A stretch of 64,000 nt of DNA, taken from NCBI GenBank assembly GCA_037176885.1, contig JAWWNJ010000010.1, positions 372,001 through 436,000 on the forward strand, in the 5' to 3' direction. A program made the translations under genes and the position numbers. The DNA comes from Favolaschia claudopus (Eukaryota > Basidiomycota > Agaricomycetes > Agaricales > Mycenaceae). This document shows positions 58,402-64,000 of this stretch, piece after piece (position 1 is the stretch's first letter; each line of letters begins with the position of its first letter). Under the pieces are notes generated by a model, which saw only the letters and a program-made list of their open reading frames with translations, was not told the DNA's origin and did no database searches.

Positions 58402-61291
58402 ATGTCCCGCTCACGTTCTTGCACCTCGCTCGGCGAGTCTTCGATGCGTTTGATATGGCAAAATGCACTTGCTCAGTACAAGGAAGAAACTGGCGTAGAC
58501 CTGAAGAACGAACTCTCAGCGCGATTCCACGAGTTTCCCGAGTCCGACTCTGACGAAGAGCTTGCGGAATTCACAGATCGCCTCGTATCTCACTCTGAAG
58601 TCTCCGCGGGCTGGAGAAAGACACAAAGCACACTTAACAGTACATTGAAGCTCATCTTATTATTCAACAATGGTATCTCGGAGCTAGCCGCCACTGTGGT
58701 ACGATAAGTATCGAGGAAAAAGTGACACACCCTCAAATTCTCTCTAGGGCATACCGGGAGGCAAAGCAATATTTCTCGCTGTCGGAATTTCATTTGAGGC
58801 AAGCGAAGTCTCGAAGATTTGCCCTGGCTGAGACTCAAGATTATTCGAGGCCGTAAAACATCACCAGGAGCGACTTGACGTCCTCCTCGATCTCCTATTC
58901 AAATTCGACCAAATTTTCCGTCGTCTTCATATTCGCCAAAACACGGAACACTCTACCGAGTGGAACCCGTTATATGACCCGGTGGTTATCACGAGAATCT
59001 GCGCAGAATTTCTGCGGGTTCTTGCGATTGCGAAAAGAGTGTGTTCAGGTACTTGATTGCCAACTTTTGTGCTTGAGTTCTCGCAATTAAATCTCATATT
59101 CTAGCCCGGGGTAATGCGATGAGACGCTTCCGGAACGGACTGTTTAACTTTCGGGAAGCTTTGCTAGGAAATGAAGATATCTCGTCCGCCGCAAATGCGC
59201 TTGACAATTTGACGCGGATGGAGAGTCAAATGGTGGTAACACAAACATTTGCCTTGGTAGCGAAGAACAGGGATGCCTTACGGGATGTTCGAATTGATAT
59301 TCAGTGTTTGCGGAGTGCGTTTGAAGTCATCCAGGCCAAAGTTGTCGAAGGTACATACGTAAAGATTGGCTCCGTGGTCTGCTAACCTCTAATAATGTCT
59401 AACAGTTCTATCTCCCAATCTTCACCAAATATCTCCATCGACCGCGGAATCTCAGCATTCTGTAGTCGTGGAGGAGGCAATGCACACCATCGTCTTGGTA
59501 CTGCGGCGTTTTTGTCAGTCGGTGGAAGGGGGTCAGATGAAAGCCTTCTTCATTGTATTCTATGTCTGGTTCGCCCTGGTCTCCTCAAGAACAGACGGTA
59601 GTGATATGTTGTCTCGAATTCGTGAAGCACTGTTTGTTGCTGTCTCATTCCTTGCTCTTGGACAGCACATATTGGGTCAAAATGATACCATCCTTCTGCA
59701 TGACCTGCTGGGGGATCGTAGGATCATTCACACATCGATGTGGCTCAATCATTCGGTGCGTGACCTGAAGACATGATCATTCTTACCCGTTGACTTCCTT
59801 TCGCGTAGCGATTTGTCGAAGAATTGAGCGGGTTTTTCGAAGGCAATATTGCAGTGCTCCGCCTCATTAAATTCAATCGATATCGTCTCCGGGACTCAGA
59901 ATATTCCCTTCATCAACCTGGTTCTGCGATTCGCGCGGGGACCACACTGTTCATGGCGGCGGTTCGGTATCAGACCAATGCCGCACAACTTTACTGTCCG
60001 TGGTGCTCGACCAGAGTTCCTCCCGCTGTTGGATGGAATCTGAAGTCGTCGTTTGACTGGTGAGTTTTGAATGCATTTGTACGAATGTGGGACGCTTATT
60101 TTTACAAGTAATAATCCTGATTGCAGAAGAACTTTTTCTGCGTCCTCATCCAATATGGCGGTGCCAAATGATTCTATTGGTCCACTGGGTTCCGCTCACA
60201 AATCACCCCTGCCCATAAAACGATCGTGGCGCATAGCAATGCCTCGTCCGGTGCATATCTGGGACCGACCTTCATCAATTGCAACGCCAGTGCCGCGCGC
60301 ACAGACAGCTCCTCCATACGCCCTTGCTCGTAATGAAGTAACCGATGAGGTCGAGAGTGATGACGCGTACGGTTACTTCAAGTTTATCCATGTCACACTA
60401 GCGAAAAAAGCACCACACGGGTCCACAGACTTGCAGGTCCACGTCCCCACCGATTTCCCTTTTACCAAATTCTTGTTTTCGCGCAAAGCAAGATCGAAGC
60501 CCAGATTCACGCGGGCTCCTTCGTTCGAAGAGGCGCAAGTGGCATTATGTGTGGACCCGGACAAGAAAACTATCACCGTTCAGTCACTCACACAACCATT
60601 GCTCAAGGTCCAGCAGTATGTTCACTTCCCTTTAACGCCTAATCCTTTGCACCTCCACCATGCTATGGACGGGATAGCTCTTTTTCACGCCTTTTTACAA
60701 TGCACCAACACTTTCAATCCCATCTGGGGTATATCGCTCGAAATGCACCGCATGAAGGGCCAGTACCCGACGTGGGAGCCGGAAGGAAACTTGATCAGCG
60801 ATGGCTCGGTCTGCATTCAATCAGACAGAAGCATTAGCTATGGATTCAAGATCAACAGCTCGTTTCCCCAGGACCTCTTCTTATCTATATTCTATTTCGA
60901 TCCGGAAGCGTTCACAATTCACGTGTGTAGAGTGCTCTTTCATTTTGCCTGTTTTCTTGCTCACTGCGGATGCATACAGCCGGTGTATCAACGACAGCAA
61001 TTTCAGAAGGCACCAATTAAATCTCATGATTCGTCTTTAATTGCCCCGCATGGCAGCAATTGCAAGTGGGAATTCGGACTGAGACCGGGGCATAGTTCGA
61101 GCTCTGGGTTCCTGAGGTTTTTTTTGACACCTCATTTCCTTGACTTGCGGTGGATGTCGCAAAGAGTTGAGCCTTTCGCGTCGAATTTCGTGAGCATTGG
61201 GCAATGGAGGACCCCTAAAGAGGCGTTCCAGAACGTGCCGACGTGGGACGTGTTGACGCTACTGGTAACCGTTACGGGAAGTGAGAATTAG
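58402..61291 (+). CDS. Goodbye-domain protein with C-terminal ubiquitin-like segment
   Basis: Exons 58402-58698, 58748-58798, 58850-59048, 59105-59350, 59406-59755, 59809-60059 and 60109-61291. All phases fit and the total is 859 codons with stop; a 57-nt GT..AG segment at about 60925-60981 may also be spliced out, leaving 839 residues. The first 200 residues (RLIWQNALAQYKEETGVDL, then IPGGKAIFLAVGISFEAVK) match the Goodbye domain found at the N-terminus of fungal STAND proteins. About residue 380 on (DTILLHDLLGDRR...SAIRAGTTLFMAAVRY) resembles the ubiquitin-like domain that often follows. A CxxC...CxxxxC zinc-binding pattern (YCPWCSTRV, CNNPDCRR) comes next. I see no NACHT P-loop, so this is not a full STAND receptor. 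The C-terminal 390 residues were not recognised. The second intron has a GC donor. An alternative start is Met 58444. Confidence 0.7.
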
Positions 61292-62219
61292 GTCTAGTCT
61301 TGCATGATACCTGTGTCTGTATGCGTAGTAAACCACAGTTGGAGACCCCGAATAAAGGGAGCAGCGGACAACCAAGTGAAATAAACATGGAAGGCAGCGA
61401 TGAGGATCCGGAAGGGAAGGAGAAAGATGTGTAGTAGGCGGCGGAGTTCGAATACCTCCTCGCGGAGAGAACAGCGCCGAGTCGGCTTTGAGATACGATA
61501 TCGGTCAGCATATGAGTAGCGGAATCAGACGATCGTTTTGCAGATATAAGTCAATACGCACATCAAGTCGTCCTTGTCCAAGCTTTCCTTGCCTCTCGTT
61601 CCCCGAGCTTCAAGCACCGCGAGCCGGACTACTAAAACTTTCGAAAGTCGGATTCGTTCGCGCCGCTGGCTGCCAAGAACAAGGGCACGTCCAAAATCAT
61701 GGCAGTCGACACCGCTGACAATATCGCAGTGGAATTCGAGGTCAGCGCTCAGCACTGGAGGAGGCAAGAGGGCTTGAAGTGGGGGCGAGGTTGGCATCAG
61801 GAAATTGGCAGCCGCCGGATTCAGGCGGGTCCGAGCTGATGATGATCACGCGTCACAATCGGCAGATGATGAGATGATGCGACTGTATCTGCCTGTTGTC
61901 AGGCTGATCCGGCCTGACGATGTCGTCGCGCGTCTGGCAAATCGCTTGTCAATATTGTGTCAGCAGAGGAAATTTCCTATGCCCTCAAAATTTACGTTGT
62001 ATTCAGATTTGTTGCTCTTTAACATCCTTTTCCAAGGACCACAACACTGTGCGCAAATGTGCGTCTCTTACTAAGATTCTTACGTGCAAAGAACGCGTCG
62101 CGTTGACGCGTCACTCAATGCACGTGATGGGTCCGTGCGCATCATTGACGGGAATGTTGGACATTTGATGGGCTTCGTCTCCATCCTATCCTTTCCCTCT
62201 CACCATCACCTTCCCCCCT
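61292..62219. repeat. diverged dispersed repeat (copy B) and flanking DNA
   Basis: 61636-61775 resembles 57720-57870. Short open frames on both strands; no gene recognised. Confidence 0.45.
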
Positions 62220-62590
62220 CCACCGTCAACGAGGACCGTCAAGCCAGCGTCCGCTCTTCAACTTCCAAGTACCTGCAACTCCAGTGTCCGCCACCCTCAA
62301 GTCATCTCAACATTGACAAACCTCTTGACTCGAGCAAGACACGCAAGTCCATTACTTCAAGCAAAGCTCTGTTCAGCAAGACTTCAAGGGTCTCGAGTGT
62401 GGCAAGATATCAATTCAAGAAAAACATCAACTCAAGAAGGCATCGCAAGCTACGCAAGTCTCTCGCGCGTCATCCAAGTCACTCAAGGAGTCAAGTCAAG
62501 ACCCCGCAAACCATTCAAAAAGTCCACAAAGCCATTCAAAGTCCACTGAATCAACGCGCAAGTCGTGCCTAGCGCCTTCAAGGCTCAAGC
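62220..62590 (+). repeat. TCAAG-rich degenerate tandem tract
   Basis: TCAAG/CAAGTC recurs at irregular 8-20-bp spacing across about 350 bp. A similar tract lies inside the foldback element (about 55005-55090). It leaves a 162-codon frame open, but the protein is low-complexity Ser/Lys text. Confidence 0.6.
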
Positions 62591-63026
62591 TCTCAATATT
62601 GGCAAGTCGGGTGGTGGTATCTGGTGCGTCATCCCTTTTCTGTGTCGTTGTCCATCCTCTTTCCTAGTTCCCCCCTCCCTCCGTCTCCGTCTGCACCGTT
62701 TGTAGTAGATACTTGAACAATATAACACTTTCTTTTAACTCTGCGTTGTGATAATAAGCCCCGTGGGCAGGAAAGGGAGCAAATGCGAGGAGCAGCAGGG
62801 GAAAGGGCTTGCTTTGAGCCTAACACACAATGCTGACAAGAGTCTGACGCGCAACTGGCGAAGTAACTGAGTGGCGAACTGGTAGTCGCCAGCGCGCATC
62901 AGGTTGCCATCAGCAGTACTTGATCTGATGCTGCGGATGGGAGATCATCCGGCCAGACCCGCGCGGATCCGGGATCCGCAAATTCCCTGATGGGGGAGAG
63001 GCGAAGAGAAAATACGCGATGTCGAA

Positions 63027-63112
63027 GCACGTGCTTGTGGGACATCATCAATGATCTAGGAACGCCGCTCGTGTCTTCGCTTTCTTTCCCACCACCACCA
63101 TCGTTTGAGGAA
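63027..63112 (+). repeat. diverged dispersed repeat (copy C)
   Basis: Matches 57888-57975 around the string CATCATCAATGATCT and CCATCGTTT, same orientation. Confidence 0.6.
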
Positions 63113-63125
63113 TGACGAAAAGGGT

Positions 63126-63713
63126 GTGAGTGGGACTCGGGAAAAGCTCGGAAAAAGCCCTACAGTGGGACTCGGAAGCTCGGATGAGGAGATTTGAGCT
63201 TCAACAGTGGGACTCGGCATTCCGGCACATCAGCACATTTGATTTGGATCAATAGCACGAAATTAACTTGAAAATACGGCCCCGACGCTTTAAAATAATG
63301 TCTGGCTCCACGCAGTGGGCCTCCGCGGCGAGCGGTAGCACCACGCAGTGGGCCCAGCGGCGAGCGAAAGCCCCACGCAGTGGGCCTAGCGGCGAGCGTC
63401 AAGGGGGGTCCGCGGGGGTCTCCCCCGCGCTACATGAATGAAATTCTGAGTATAAACAGCAAAATAAAACGAAAATACCTAGTTAAACTTCTCAGAAATG
63501 CCGTCAGGCCAAAGGAGGGGGGTCTGGGGGGAACAATGTTCCCCCCAGTAATTATTTTGCCCTACAATAACTCAGAAACACTTGGAAAAACAATTGCGGC
63601 TCAAAATGCCGAATTTTGATGAATCGATCAAATAATGATCGCCAGCTGATAGCAGCTGATGCGACAGACATCAACAGTGGGACTCGCTTAAATAGCCGAG
63701 TCCCACTCCCACT
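63126..63713. mobile_element. small MITE-like element
   Basis: Begins with GAGTGGGACTCGG and ends with its reverse complement near 63690-63707; further copies of CAGTGGGACTCGG lie at about 63163, 63203 and 63672. It encloses a tandem repeat, a GC-rich inverted repeat around 63407-63430 and the perfect palindrome GGGGGGAACATGTTCCCCCC-like around 63527-63548 (with one extra central base pair). No transposase is encoded. Confidence 0.55.
63303..63400 (+). repeat. tandem repeat, about 31 bp, three units
   Basis: Three units of the form CCACGCAGTGGGCC followed by CGGCGAGCG, inside the MITE-like element. Confidence 0.8.
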
Positions 63714-64000
63714 GTTCTTGTATATACTCCCATCGTTTTCTTCACCGTCTCCCTATGCCTTCGTCCTGCTCAAATAACCGGTTCCCCACGTCTCTGCAGT
63801 CGAGTCAACGGACGCGTATCCTGAGGCCTTGCTGACAGAAAGGAAGGTTGCGTTCGATGCTCGATCCCCACAGCGATGCTGTCTAGGAGCGCCCAATGAG
63901 TCTTTTTTATTCGTCTTCCTGCTTGTTTTGCGTTCCATCAATATTGACTCAGATTCTGGGAGCGGGACCCCTATTCTTGTCAGGCTGTCGTGCGTGAATT
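63714..64000. other. no gene seen
   Basis: Terminal 290 bp with only a short minus-strand open frame. Confidence 0.4.

Overview
The window looks like nuclear DNA of a mushroom-forming basidiomycete (Agaricomycetes). Genes are split by many introns of about 50-60 bp with GT..AG ends. The recognisable families are typical of that group: F-box/LRR, BTB/POZ, MYND zinc finger, Goodbye-domain protein, flavin-dependent halogenase, T5orf172 protein, single-pass mucin-like membrane proteins and Tnp2-type transposases. No rRNA, tRNA or CRISPR array was found. All exon joins were worked out by hand from frame continuity and splice signals.

Layout. 1.4-5.1 kb: a spliced Tnp2-like (CACTA/EnSpm) transposase gene. 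5.1-21.5 kb: gene-poor DNA holding a T5orf172-domain gene, an alpha/beta-hydrolase gene whose nucleophile position reads Ala, two single-pass membrane proteins and decayed remnants. 21.7-23.3 kb: an F-box/LRR gene. 25.4-43.1 kb: a giant transposon (next paragraph). 43.2-46.2 kb: a MYND-finger pseudogene split by a MITE-like insert and also carrying an in-frame stop; its intact paralogue lies at 50.5-52.6 kb. 48.1-50.2 kb: a flavin-dependent halogenase. 52.8-53.7 kb: a BTB/POZ gene. 53.9-57.2 kb: a foldback element with about 510-bp inverted repeats made of GGTTCGAACGGTTC-like units. 58.4-61.3 kb: a Goodbye-domain gene. 61.3-64 kb: repeats and a small MITE-like element.

The main result is a 17,675-bp element at 25442-43116. 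Its ends are near-identical inverted repeats of about 470 bp that start CACACCGCGGGAGC, and it is flanked by the same 3-bp direct repeat, TAT, as expected for a CACTA-type insertion. It carries a complete Tnp2-like transposase (38164-41939) and six other genes that all read through after splicing: a 999-residue protein of unknown function, a 621-residue coiled-coil protein, a small proline-rich protein, a beta-propeller protein with a C-terminal membrane segment, a Ser/Thr-rich protein and a 105-residue Cys-rich protein.

Fifteen copies of an unusual hairpin lie only inside this element (29.0-38.2 kb). Each has a constant centre, GRCG-GCARA-CGYC plus a bulged T, enclosed by arms of 4-8 bp. The arms differ in sequence from copy to copy but in most copies remain self-complementary. 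One variable base pair within the centre also changes in a compensatory way. Copies lie in the coding region of the 999-residue gene, directly before two start codons and between genes. This points to a structural nucleic-acid element belonging to the transposon; its function is unknown.
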